Positions 13,480 to 23,623 of a stretch of 64,000 nt of DNA are shown here, piece by piece. The position numbers and the translations under genes were made by a program. How positions within the stretch are numbered: the first letter of the stretch is position 1; each line of letters opens with the position of its first letter. The notes beneath the pieces are model-generated. The model was not told where the DNA came from. It did no database searches and saw only the letters and a program-made list of their open reading frames with translations. Source of the DNA: Heterobilharzia americana (lineage: Eukaryota; Platyhelminthes; Trematoda; Strigeidida; Schistosomatidae); assembly GCA_944470555.2 (NCBI GenBank), contig OX104132.1, positions 12,719,755-12,783,754 of the forward strand, read 5' to 3'.

Positions 13480-13660
13480 CGAGGGGTGGCCACCGTGCCT
13501 AAGTGGATAACTCTTGAGTGTTTGAAGTGGTGGGTACTAAGTTGGAGTTTCAGCGGGAATAACACCACTCACTAGAGTGTAGGTACATCCAGCTGATGAG
13601 TCCTATATAGGACGAAACGTGCATCCTTGATTCCACTGCTAATCATGATCAAGTCGGTCA
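13480..13660 (+). repeat. Smα-like satellite/SINE unit carrying a hammerhead ribozyme
   Basis: A short retroposon-like unit whose 3' half contains the hammerhead core. The leader from about 13483 has a tRNA-like look (GGTGGCCACCGTGCCTAAGTG) with a worn B-box-like stretch. Schistosome Smα repeats are known to combine a Pol III promoter with a self-cleaving hammerhead. The limits of the unit are approximate. Confidence 0.7.
13585..13631 (+). ncRNA. Hammerhead ribozyme (Schistosoma Smα type)
   Basis: CTGATGA (13593-13599), stem II GTCC/GGAC (13600-13603 with 13610-13613) closing a TATATA loop, then GAAA (13614-13617). The short stem III is 13617-13624 and the NUH cleavage triplet ATC is 13623-13625. 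Stem I pairs 13587-13592 with 13626-13631. All core nucleotides are intact. Two pairs are lost relative to the active schistosome form: C13618 against A13623 in stem III and C13590 against T13628 in stem I. Activity may be reduced. Confidence 0.85.
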
Positions 13661-13779
13661 TGACAATATTCAGGAAATATCGAGGCATCCCTACACAGGA
13701 GCTCCATAACAACAGAGGTCGATCAATTCGCCCCAGTATAAAAACGGGGAATCGCAAGTAACAAGAATATGTTTTTCTA

Positions 13780-14035
13780 ACAGAGAAAGGTTGACTCCCA
13801 AATTGTTGTCTGTTCTGGAAGACTTCCACATCAATGACTTGGCGATACAGCAACACACGGTCTATGTTACAAAGGGAATGGTGGTTAAACACTTGAAGCT
13901 TCCTTATGTCCTCTATCCACACTGGCCATGTTTCACAAAGGCACAACAAAACAAAGCGAACTGGTGCGTAGTATATCAAACCCTTATGGGCAGTCCGACA
14001 TACCGTGGCGCCATAAACTGGCGAAAGCCTCTTCT
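13780..14035 (-). mobile_element. RTE (SR3/Perere-like) fragment, C-terminal region
   Basis: Minus strand reads IYYAPVRFVLLCLCETWPV and EDIRKLQVFNHHSL, a worn version of VYCTAVRSVLLYGCETWPLK...QVFDHRCLR in the RTE copy at 59.5-61.2 kb. About 250 bp are shared with the copy at 17340-17580. Confidence 0.75.
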
Positions 14036-14039
14036 CTTT

Positions 14040-14870
14040 TCAGTATCAGCCTGACGAGAAAGTCCTAAGCATTAATTCGATCAACTTACTGGAAATCCTA
14101 CTTCGTACCTAATACTGGAAACTGATGTTATAGGTATCCAACTGGCTCGCCCCGATTTTCCTTTTTCTTGAACAGCTTAACAGCCAACTCACCTCCCTAC
14201 CAGTACCCTTATTTATACCACATACGAAACCCCAAGCACAATAACTGGTCTCCAATTTCTGGTCCGTGTTAAACGCAGCGGGAATCTGGATAAACAATCC
14301 AACCGAGAATAACTTTACCTAACGGAAACATCCATAATAATGCTATGCAACAGATTTCTCTAGCACTTTTTCTTGTATCAATCCATCTAATAGAAGTCAA
14401 TTAACAGCCAATGTATATCCTTGACAATGTTGCATACTTTAATGTGAAGTCTATGAAGTTTTACACATGTGTAATATTCACCACTGTTGAACGACGATGC
14501 TTCCAGTCTTTGATTACTTGCACCACAACAAATGTTTTCAGTACTACCAATCTGAATTGCTGGAAAAGGTAACACTTGAAAAGTGAGAAACGCCTGAGCT
14601 TAGACATTCACTTGGATTAAATGATTGTATGGATACTTACTTATTCCTGAAATCATTGAAAATTACTGTTAAAATAGACGTTTATCTGACGAAACACTGG
14701 GTCTTGCAGATCGGTCATTCATGTCGACTACTCACAACACAAACACCAAATATTGCGCTGTTTGATGTGAAGAAAGGATTGTGAGCAGGAATGACTTAAA
14801 CTCAGAACAATGTGTATGTACTGTAAAGTGATATTTTCCTGCTATTTTCATAACATTTAGACACTTGACA
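14040..14870. other. No gene recognised
   Basis: Short frames only; no family resemblance, splice-bounded coding block or clear repeat was seen. Confidence 0.4.
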
Positions 14871-14944
14871 TCATGATAGAGTCTAATGTCCTCCCTCTGT
14901 ATCATTCAATGCTGCTAAAATGTTTTATGTTTCTCTGCAGTTAT

Positions 14945-15025
14945 CAATTTGATGAGGCCTGTAAACTGGCTTCTCTCATGTTAACTTGATAACTTGAGAA
15001 TAAAGATATTTATTTATTTATTATT
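14945..15025 (+). repeat. CR1-type element 3' end with TTTA tail
   Basis: GATGAGGCCTGTAAACTGGC, then CTCATGTTAACTTG, then AGAATAAAGATATTTATTTA tail. Same module as at 8390-8485 (minus) and 49485-49558 (plus). Confidence 0.65.
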
Positions 15026-15029
15026 TCAG

Positions 15030-17100
15030 TAGTTAAAAGCGCATGTTAACATAAGAACAGCTTTTATACTGCAGTGTTATCAGGTAAACCGAAACGATAC
15101 CACAGAAGTACCAGTAACCTGTCGTATAGTTGTTACGATACCTGAGTACTACACAAGAATAACCACTCTCTGGATAAGAGTTAAAGTTTCCCAAATAAAA
15201 GTTTAACATTAAAACTATTGAGATTGATCCCAAATGACAGATGAGTGTGCGTGTGTTACCAGAATTTCATGTGCAAAAGTAAGCAACAATTCGTACTGAA
15301 CAGCAAAATAGGAGAAGGTTGTAACCATGTACCACATGACTGAAGGAGCAAGTTATTGATCAAAAAGTATTTCAACGTCAAAACTCTACAGATCCAGTAA
15401 CTGAGGGCTCGGGTTGCTTAGATATCTTAAGGTAAAGTTGTTGTTCATCACTCCCACAGGAATACTTCCAGTACTTTGGTCATACTGATAATACTTTCTA
15501 ACTTGAAAAGAATGAAGATTGAGCTAGGAGAAAAGTAATTTCTTTATCTTTTCAAAAGAAAATGTTACATAATATAAACTACGACTGAATTTTGTCGACT
15601 AAGGAATATAAGAAAAATATGAAACTAATTCTTAGGATCTTGTAAGAAATCATAATCTTTTGCTTATATACTTCAGTAAAGAGTATCTCAGGTGTCAACC
15701 GTCATACTTCTTTCATGATCTGAAATGATTAAAATGCCCTTAACAACCTTGTGTACATTCTTTAGGAGGCAATGAGCCACACCTATTGTGTGAAGGCTAG
15801 TGACACTACTTGGCTGCCTAAAACTCGACAAGTGGAGTGGGCCTCGAACCTACGACCCAATGATTGAAATTCATCTCCCTAAACCAATGACCCACAGCTT
15901 AACAATGACCTGAATCTAGTCTATTCAGTACAGCTTCATTTTCAGTAAACGTTTAATTATTAAGTGGCTTACTGCAGTTATTTTATCAATTAACTTAAAT
16001 ATGAAAACAAACGAAATTGATATGATGGAAGCAAAAATTAGTAACAGCATGTACGTGTCAGGCAGTGAGATTTAGAAAACAGAGAATCTAAAAATTCTTA
16101 ACATCTTATCAAAAAAAAATATGCTAAAGGACTGTTAAGGCGTTGTCGAAAGCTGAATCAATCAATGACTTACAAGTCTGTGATCAGTTCAGGTATCCAT
16201 GAACCAATGAAGAAAAAGTCAACTAAATAGCCAATAAGAACACTCGTGTTTCATATGATTATCAGAAAAGACAGCGAAGTCAATCAATAATAGCTGAGGA
16301 AAGACGAACATAACATATATGAGAAATTTTCTAAAGCTGACTTCTTTTTCAAGGAGTGACATTAAAAACCACTGTTATAGTGTGTAGAAAGACTAGCAAA
16401 ATCTTCCAAAGCAACTGCGTATCACTAAAGCCATTTTCAACCAATCGCTTCTTAATTTCGAGAAAAACACATGTGAGTATCAAGTTGGTTGAAGAGATGA
16501 AAGACCGATAGAAATAGCCAAGACCATGGTAATATATATACAACCTTGTAGTTTGTATATTTTATTGATGTTGACGTTGTAAATGCACCTAGTCCATTAC
16601 CGAGGAACTGAACTACCAGTAAGGGTGGAATTTGAAGATATTTGTACAAACGTCTTCATATACAGTACTCCACACATATATATAACTTAGGATATATCAA
16701 GTCACTGGTAAAAATATCTAAGAGTGGCGATTGAATCTATGAAAGTCACCTTAGCAACTGTAGAGATAACCAGTCAGCTATCGGTATCTTGGCTTGGAAG
16801 GTAGTTTTTATAAAATAGAGAAACGTAATTTGTTGCCTCAACAGTTGTTAGTGATACTTTTAAAGTCACTCTTCTTAAACTGATTCTGGTGATGCTACCT
16901 AGAATGATAATAAAGGCTTCACGATTACATTGTCCAAACCAAACAGCATAGCAACACCCGAATAATCCAACTCATCTGAATAGTTGGAGAAGCTTTGGGA
17001 AAATATAAACCGAAAGTGGTAGAAAGTTATAAAGAAAGAACAAGAATAAATCAAAAAATAATGAGATGAGGCATGACGATGATATGTGTATACATCTGAT
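15030..17100. other. No host gene recognised; contains one SINE-like copy
   Basis: AT-rich sequence with short frames. Apart from the tRNA-like repeat at 15765-15905, nothing is recognisable. Confidence 0.4.
15765..15905 (-). repeat. tRNA-derived SINE-like repeat, copy 1
   Basis: Minus strand begins AGCTGTGGGTCATTGGTTTA (A-box-like), has GTAGGTTCGAGGCCCACTCC (B-box-like), then GCAGCCAAGTAGTGTCACTA and the shared tail AATAGGTGTGGCTCATTGCC. The tail is found in five other places in the window. Confidence 0.65.
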
Positions 17101-17241
17101 TCCAAGACATTGCCTAGAATATCCAACCATCGATTTCGGTTGTCAAGCGAATCCTGACCGAAAGGTCTACATTCCCCTACAAGGCTCAGACTAACAGTCA
17201 GAGGTTTCGTGCACTGATATCGTGTTTGAGTATGGGTGCCT

Positions 17242-17583
17242 CTAACCTTTCACTATCCTAAGCCTACTTAAGCTAAAATGTGAGATGAGGCAGATGGTAA
17301 CTTGGCATGCGTAACCCATGTCCCAAGTACCTCGACTGACTTTCTTCTCATCCTTAAAACTCTGGAAGACTTCCACATTAATGACTTGGCGACACAGGAA
17401 CACACGGTCTGTGTTATAAGGGGAATGGTGGTTAAACACTTGAAGCTTTCTTATGTCCTCTATCCACACTGGCCATGTTTCACAAAGGCATAACAAAACA
17501 AAGCGAACTGGTGCGTAGTATATTAAACCCTTAATGGGCAGTCCGACATACCATGGTGCTGTAAACTGGCGAAAGCCAAACAA
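17242..17583 (-). pseudogene. RTE C-terminal domain fragment
   Basis: 113 codons containing IYYAPVRFVLLCLCETWPV, EDIRKLQVFNHHSPY and VINVEVFQSFKDEKK. It corresponds to the region after the RT in the RTE copy at 59.5-61.2 kb and is nearly the same as 13572-13979. Confidence 0.65.
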
Positions 17584-18679
17584 ACCTTTGCTTTCCGTGC
17601 AGAGGTTTCGTTGGTCACTAATTTCCTAGTGTTGATCCGACTTCCTGCGGAGCGAAGTGATTAACGCGCTTAAACATTTTACTCGCTATTGTTAGACAGG
17701 TCATTGGTGAAGACCATCCCTGGAGCAACAATTTGCATTTGGGTGGCGGGAATCACATCCTAAACATTCTCAAACTACCACTCAAGGTATTCAGAGGGCT
17801 GCATCTTTACTTAACTATGCCATCTGCATAATTCCTACATATCACGGATTCTTATGAGATAAGATCAAACTTTATGAAGTTACACAACGACAGAGAGACC
17901 TCCATAACTACGCCAATGATAAAGCCGAATAGGAATGAACATTTCTGACGGACAACACTTGACGTACACAACTCACCACAGGCTCTGACACGTCCACGAA
18001 TGTTTGAGTACAGGATGATGTACCTACCAGGCACCCATTTCAAAGAGACACCGTCATAAGAATTCCCGGTTGACTGCGTCGAATGCTGCCTTCAGGTCGA
18101 AAAATACAGCCGGTAAGCGCGCCTGTATTGCAGAATCCGGTGGAGGATGAATATCTTGTCGATACTCTCACAGCCAGGTCTTAAGTCTGCGTAGTTTTCT
18201 GCCCCCGATCTCTACTCAGACTTCTAAGAATCAAAGGACCCACTATCTTAGACACTGTGTTCGTCGGGCTGTTTCCCACACAATTATCACTTTTCTTGAA
18301 GACGGGGAAAATCGGTTATTTACGACGGTCGGAGGGTATTGTATCTGACTTTCAAAAACTAGATAACACATGAGTCAACCTGATTAATAATCCTCCACCA
18401 TCATCCTTAAACACTCTTGATGCTAGTTCGTCTGGCCCTTGACTTCAGTAAGTGCTGAGAGTCCTATCTTGATATTCCGTTCAGGAACCATTTGAATAGT
18501 GAGCAACGGAATAGTAGCTAGAAGTCAGCTGAGCTGTTGCTCAATGTTCCACCATCATTCCAGTCATACACCTTGTGAGCTAATCATGGACCCAATCTCT
18601 TTCGTAGGTCTCACTAACCACTGACATCTTAGATCAAGCTTCCTTAATAAGTCTAAATAACTACCTACTGTTATCTTTC

Positions 18680-18840
18680 GCAGTGGAGCTGTGGCTCAGT
18701 GGTTTAGGGAGGTGAATATCAGCCAATAGGCAACGGGTGCTAGCCCCGCTCCACCTACCGGGGTTTGTGCAGCCACGTAGTATCACTAACCCTCACATAA
18801 TAGGTAAAGCTCATTGTCTACCACACGAACGTGCACAAGG
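18680..18840 (+). repeat. tRNA-derived SINE-like repeat, copy 2
   Basis: GAGCTGTGGCTCAGTGGTTT (A-box-like), GGGTGCTAGCCCCGCTCC (B-box-like), GCAGCCACGTAGTATCACTA, then AATAGGTAAAGCTCATTGTC and GTGCACAAGG. Inserted in the RTE copy on the opposite strand. Confidence 0.65.
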
Positions 18841-19899
18841 TTTTTGAATGCTTTTCATTATTTTTCGCTAATGCCTTTTCCATCTATTTAACCTTCACTT
18901 CCCATAACTGTTCTTGGTCATTGTGTAGACCAATTGTCCATCTACATTTGAGTTGCTTCTGTTCCTCATTGTACTCGAAGCACGCAGGGATGCGTTCACG
19001 TGTATACATTCATTTAGAAGCTGCTGAGATCCGCTGACCTCTTTCTGATGGTCATCTAAAATCTTTGACGCTGTTATTACAGCAGACTGGAGATGGTACC
19101 AGACTACTGGATAATTGATGCTTTTGTGTACCGACAACTGTTTAGCCAGTTTCTCACTGAAAGAAGCTTAATTATTCTCATCATCGAGCTGCACTCACAA
19201 TAGTCCTGTTGCAGTGTCCATTTAAATGCAGACAAACGCATGGTCGCTAGCCAGACTCGTTCTCTAGAGAGAGAGAGAGACAGTCCTTCACCAGCGACAA
19301 TCGATAGCAACATGGTCTATCTGTATCCATCCCTGAGTTGGGGTCGGAGAATTTCTCTCCTTACTTCTGAAGCTCGCTCTGATCACAAATTGGTGGTTGT
19401 TTGATCATAACTTTGGCAAGGGATTGACGTTATCTGTTCGTTTGGCTGAGATTCCGAAACCTCCTTCCAGATGGATTCACGCTACCTACCTGCGCATTGA
19501 AATCATTTGATAAGACACCCAAGTCTGAACGCTTAGCTTTAAGCAGGAGGGTGGACAGTTTACGTTAGAATTCATTCTTCATTTCATTTGAGCTCCAATC
19601 AATGGGAACGTAAGCAGAAATTACGAGAGGACAACACTGAGTTTCATTATTCCTTCCCATCCTGACTGAGCATTCCAATCGAACAGAGCACTGACGACTG
19701 TAAACTGGAATCAAGTTGAGCAGTACGGCACCTAGCTTACCACTTAATGTTAAACCTATACATGCAAGACCGTAAGAAAAAGGTATCGGATCTCCAGACA
19801 CTCGATAGGTAAATATTGCAGTTTCACCATAGTGACCGGATCAGGCTAAGTAAATAACCGCACTTAACTTTTGCTTGCGTTTCACAAACACAGAACGCA

Positions 19900-21230
19900 T
19901 CTATGGGCCAAAATGCTATTGCTTTCGCTAGCAAATCTTGGCCGATATGATAGAGAATGCGGACATTGTAAGCTGCAATATGTAGTTTGGAGCGTGATTT
20001 CAGGGAACCAGGGATGTTGTTCCATGAATTCTAATCGTTATCGAGCTAGAGGAAATTTAAGATGACATAGGAATATTGACCAAGAGGTAGAGATATAGAA
20101 GGTTGATATCTCCCAAGCCAAGGAAGGTTAGTTGTTCTTGGCGTACACGAAAAATGAGGCTCAGTGACCGCAGAATCCAAGGCTTGAGACAGGTCATGTT
20201 TGGCCTTTATAGAAATTTGCAGTTTAGTTTGTCTTTTCGAATCCGACTATGAACCCATACCGCCAGACCGGTATGCCATGGAGTAGAAGGAAGTGTTATT
20301 CAATATTCGGAGCTTATTCAGTTACTTCTGTCCACTGGTATGCATACGCTTCGGAATTTCGCCACTTAATTACCATACACGCCTATACAATGATTAGGAT
20401 CTTCTCGGTGCATGCAGTAAACACCTGTCGAATGCTTAAAGTGCATATAGTAACATAATAGTATGTGTAGTTAGGAAAATTAGACACTTTTTTACCAACC
20501 AGGCAAGATGACTTTATCCACATGAACAAATCATCAGCTCTAATGTAGACAGAGGCAATGCTACAAAGACCAATCAAATTGGGATGGTGAAACTGGCTTA
20601 CAGATGGAGTCGTAGCTTACATTATTTATAAGCATATTAGGTTAGTATATAACGCTTGTGAGAAAAATATCAGTCTAGACAGTTCTTGACTCATGTTTCT
20701 CAGCGTCTAACTATTTGCCTGACTAACATAAAATGTTGGACGACTCCATCAGTCGAAAACGCTGATAAATTCAATTTTCTCTGGACTACTCAAATAGAAA
20801 TCTAAACACATTCTAGGTGATTTCGCACCTATCAAAAGTCTGGTGATGTCCCAAGACTGGTCTGCACCGACTCAGTATAAAGATAGTAGCTAAATGGGTT
20901 AACTATATCGCTTGCCTGGAAAGCTCCATCAGCGGTATTCGGGTGGTGGCTGATAAAACTCTAACAAGGGTCCAAAGTGCCTATTTTGTATTTTCAAAAT
21001 GTGAGATATCTGATTACAGAACGAGTATATTGTACAGTAATTTGCTCATCCTGCCTCACGGCTGTCAGAAATGACGGTCGAAGGCGGGCAACATAAGATT
21101 GGAAACTTTCACGCTTAAATGTCCACACACCATTGTTGATGCGTGGTCGAACCACTGCGTAAAAAGTGCTACGACCAGGCGCAGAACATTAGGTAAACGA
21201 AGCAAGTCAGTGGATGGTGTGAACCACAAC
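19900..21230. other. No gene recognised
   Basis: Only short frames; no recognisable protein block. No clear repeat unit is visible. Confidence 0.4.
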
Positions 21231-21239
21231 TGACTGGGA

Positions 21240-21420
21240 GGGGTCTAAATGGTCGATCTGTTGTGACTCACCAGCCTGGACACTCGACTTTGCTGTGCCA
21301 CGGGTTCGAACCCTGTCCCACCAACTGAGGCATAGGCCGCCAGGTAGTATCATCAGACCTGATAAAATAAGTGTGGCTCACTGCATAATATATAAGAGTG
21401 CATGCAGTCTCTGAGTGGAT
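21240..21420 (+). repeat. tRNA-derived SINE-like repeat, copy 3
   Basis: Contains a perfect B-box sequence (GGGTTCGAACCC at about 21302-21313), then GGCCGCCAGGTAGTATCATC and the shared tail AATAAGTGTGGCTCACTGCA. Confidence 0.65.
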
Positions 21421-21429
21421 TTCAATTCC

Positions 21430-22740
21430 CTTCGACGACCAATATCAGCTGAAGTAGAGTTGGTTAATCTTTATTATGACAGTGGTATATATTGGAATGA
21501 AAATGGTGATACTCTCTCGTTTCATATCCGTTTCTGTTGATTTTCATATAATTCTACTGGTGTCCACTCACTATTGTTGCAATGTTGTCAGATGTGGCAA
21601 CTTGGGATGGCGCAGTTTTGCGAAACCGTTTATGGTGAACTGTCTTTCCGCATTACAACAGAAACTTCATCAATGTCATAGTCCAGATTAGTACGAAAAG
21701 AATTGCAACGGTTGTCATGAAATGCTTACTTTACAAGCTATTTAACCACAAACTAGAGTTCAAAAGCAGTCTTGTAGAGTGTAACTAGAACAGTACAATA
21801 TTTTTCAATACCATATTCATAATCCCATAAACCAAAAAACTCAACTAATTGTTTATGTGATAAATTTATTTGAAAATAACGCCGAAAACTCACAATGTGG
21901 GCAGAGAGTAAAATACAGTTAACAGTTGGCTAGAAACAGGCAAACGAAAACAGAGAAAATGGAGAAATAGTAAAGAAAAGAGTTATGTTAGAAAAACAAC
22001 AGCATCACAGTTACACGTCATTATATTATGTAATCGCATCACAGGCCGCTTTCTGGACCTATGTCTTTATATAATGCACCTCTATGCACCATGATGCGAT
22101 ACTCAGAGGTCACTGTGCAAAAGTAGCTTTATAATTTATTGTTTTTACACGTCACTTAGTGTAACGCTGAAGTTAAACGACCAGAAGACAAAACGACATA
22201 CTGAATATTGGACAAAGAATGTCGGAATTGCAAAATTACAGCTTCTCCTGGAAAACAAGAACAAATGATATATATACATGCATATAAGCTGCTTGAAGTT
22301 AATTTCTAAACTGAACCGACTGTTCCACGTCTGTGATGCATGAATTTATTCAGCTGATGTTAATTAACTTCTTAAAGACCACTAACCAACCACTCCTTGC
22401 ATGCATTTAGCGGTAACACTTCGTTTTATTATTACTTTCAAACAACTTTGTCCATCTAAGAAATGCGCCACAAAAAGTTGTTAGCAATGATAGTCTTATT
22501 CTGAAAGTTAAAATGCCTTCAAATAATCACTCAAATGCCATGCAGATTTCATGTTTGTTATCTTTCCGGTCTATAATTTCATGCTGACTCCGAGACTAGT
22601 TTTGCAGTAAGTAGGTCTACAACTTGGTATTGAGTGATCTCAAATGTTTGTATATATACCATAATCGAAAGCAGTAACCAACCTTCAACAATTTTCTTCG
22701 AAAATTGACATAGACACAACGATAAGTTCGAATAGAATTA
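21430..22740. other. No gene recognised
   Basis: AT-rich, no convincing coding block or repeat family. Confidence 0.4.
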
Positions 22741-22749
22741 AAACCTACT

Positions 22750-22850
22750 CAGCAACCTTGTGTACATTCGTGTAGTAGGTAACGAGCTACACCTATTGCA
22801 TGAGGGATAATTATGCTCCTTAGCCGCTCAAAACCCCGATATATGGGACG
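22750..22850 (-). repeat. tRNA-derived SINE-like repeat, copy 4 (3' part)
   Basis: Minus strand reads the GAGCGGCTAAGGAGCATAAT part and tail AATAGGTGTAGCTCGTTACC, followed by GAATGTACACAAGGTTG, which also follows copy 1. The tRNA-like head is missing; a (TA)n tract takes its place. Confidence 0.55.
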
Positions 22851-22855
22851 TCTAG

Positions 22856-22939
<84 letters not shown>
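22856..22939. repeat. (TA)n microsatellite, about 84 bp
   Basis: Uninterrupted TA dinucleotides for 42 units or so, directly abutting the SINE-like copy. Its translation gives meaningless Tyr-Ile repeats on both strands. Confidence 0.98.
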
Positions 22940-22943
<4 letters not shown>

Positions 22944-23163
22944 AATAAACAATCTAGCGTTAGTTGTGACTGTTCAAGGACTTGTGATTACTTTTTATTA
23001 GTCACAAACTAACGTCACTGAGACAACTATGAAAATTTTAGCATGATGAACTGGTATTTCTTTTTTGATTATGATCTTACAAAAGTGTAAGCGTTTTTAC
23101 CAACAATTTCACAATAGAAACTAGGAATTTCTTGTCTCTTGGGTTACCGATTATAGTATGATT

Positions 23164-23169
23164 TTTATT
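23164..23169 (-). terminator. Candidate poly(A) signal AATAAA for STT3B
   Basis: AATAAA on the minus strand, 47 nt beyond the STT3B stop codon. Its position supports 23216 as the true stop, but an AT-rich setting makes chance occurrence possible. Confidence 0.45.
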
Positions 23170-23215
23170 ATAAACCGAGAAAACACGATGATTTTAAGAG
23201 AATAAAAGTGAGTAT

Positions 23216-23623
23216 TTAAAGATTTAGCGAATAAACGGCATAACTTACCAGGAAAACCCTATCTGGAAGCTCTAGAAGAACGTTTATTACTGGAGTAACG
23301 TTGTTATTCAATCGACCACGAGTATTTGAACTAGTTTTGCTTGACGGTCGATGACGAATTCGTCTACGTGTACCAGATAAATGAGGCAGATTCTCAGGCG
23401 GTAAAACACGGTATATTCTAACAAGCCAATGTTTCGATGTAAAAGCTTCCTCTAGATAATCTAACTCGAAATTTTTACGACCGATTTCTACTCCTCTAGT
23501 ACGATCATATCCAGCTGGTGTACGCATATCTAGACGAACTTCTCCAAAACGATAATAGCTTAATTTGTACATTAAACAATTGAGCATTGTTTTAGAGGCT
23601 TCTCTATCTATACGATAGTCACC
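23216..23623 (-). CDS. STT3B: STT3B terminal exon with Arg-rich tail
   Basis: Codes residues 666-800 after a CCTATTCAG acceptor. Reads [69 protein letters not shown], the conserved end of the luminal domain, then a basic extension rich in Arg/Ser/Asn (about 749-780) of the sort STT3B but not STT3A carries. Stop TAA at 23216-23218. A consensus donor CTG|GTAAGT at 23249/23248 would remove the last 11 codons if a further exon exists; I see none. Confidence 0.88.
   Translation of the reverse strand, partial: GDYRIDREASKTMLNCLMYKLSYYRFGEVRLDMRTPAGYDRTRGVEIGRKNFELDYLEEAFTSKHWLVRIYRVLPPENLPHLSGTRRRIRHRPSSKTSSNTRGRLNNNVTPVINVLLELPDRVFLVSYAVYSLNL

Larger units (their letters stand above)
17110..19860 (-). 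mobile_element. RTE (SR3/Perere-like) retrotransposon, long decayed copy
   Basis: Minus strand, 5' to 3': endonuclease (19801-19440: LVISAYVPIDWSSNEMKNEF, then about 40 residues on DLGVLSNDFNAQVG and SGMDTDRPC), RT fingers and QAGF-like box (about 18340-18060), SSVVRQKCSFLFGFIIGVVM (RQGC box, 17960-17880), then the C-terminal part with VRFVLLCLCETWPVW (17520-17470) and tail. Stops and shifts are numerous. A tRNA-like repeat interrupts it at 18680-18840. Confidence 0.7.

Noticed and set aside
18688..18760. Functional tRNA gene
   Set aside because: Has A- and B-box-like stretches but no complete cloverleaf; shares its tail with other dispersed copies, so a SINE-like repeat is the better reading.
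22749..23001. Open frames on both strands with long Tyr-Ile repeats
   Set aside because: They are translations of the (TA)n microsatellite.
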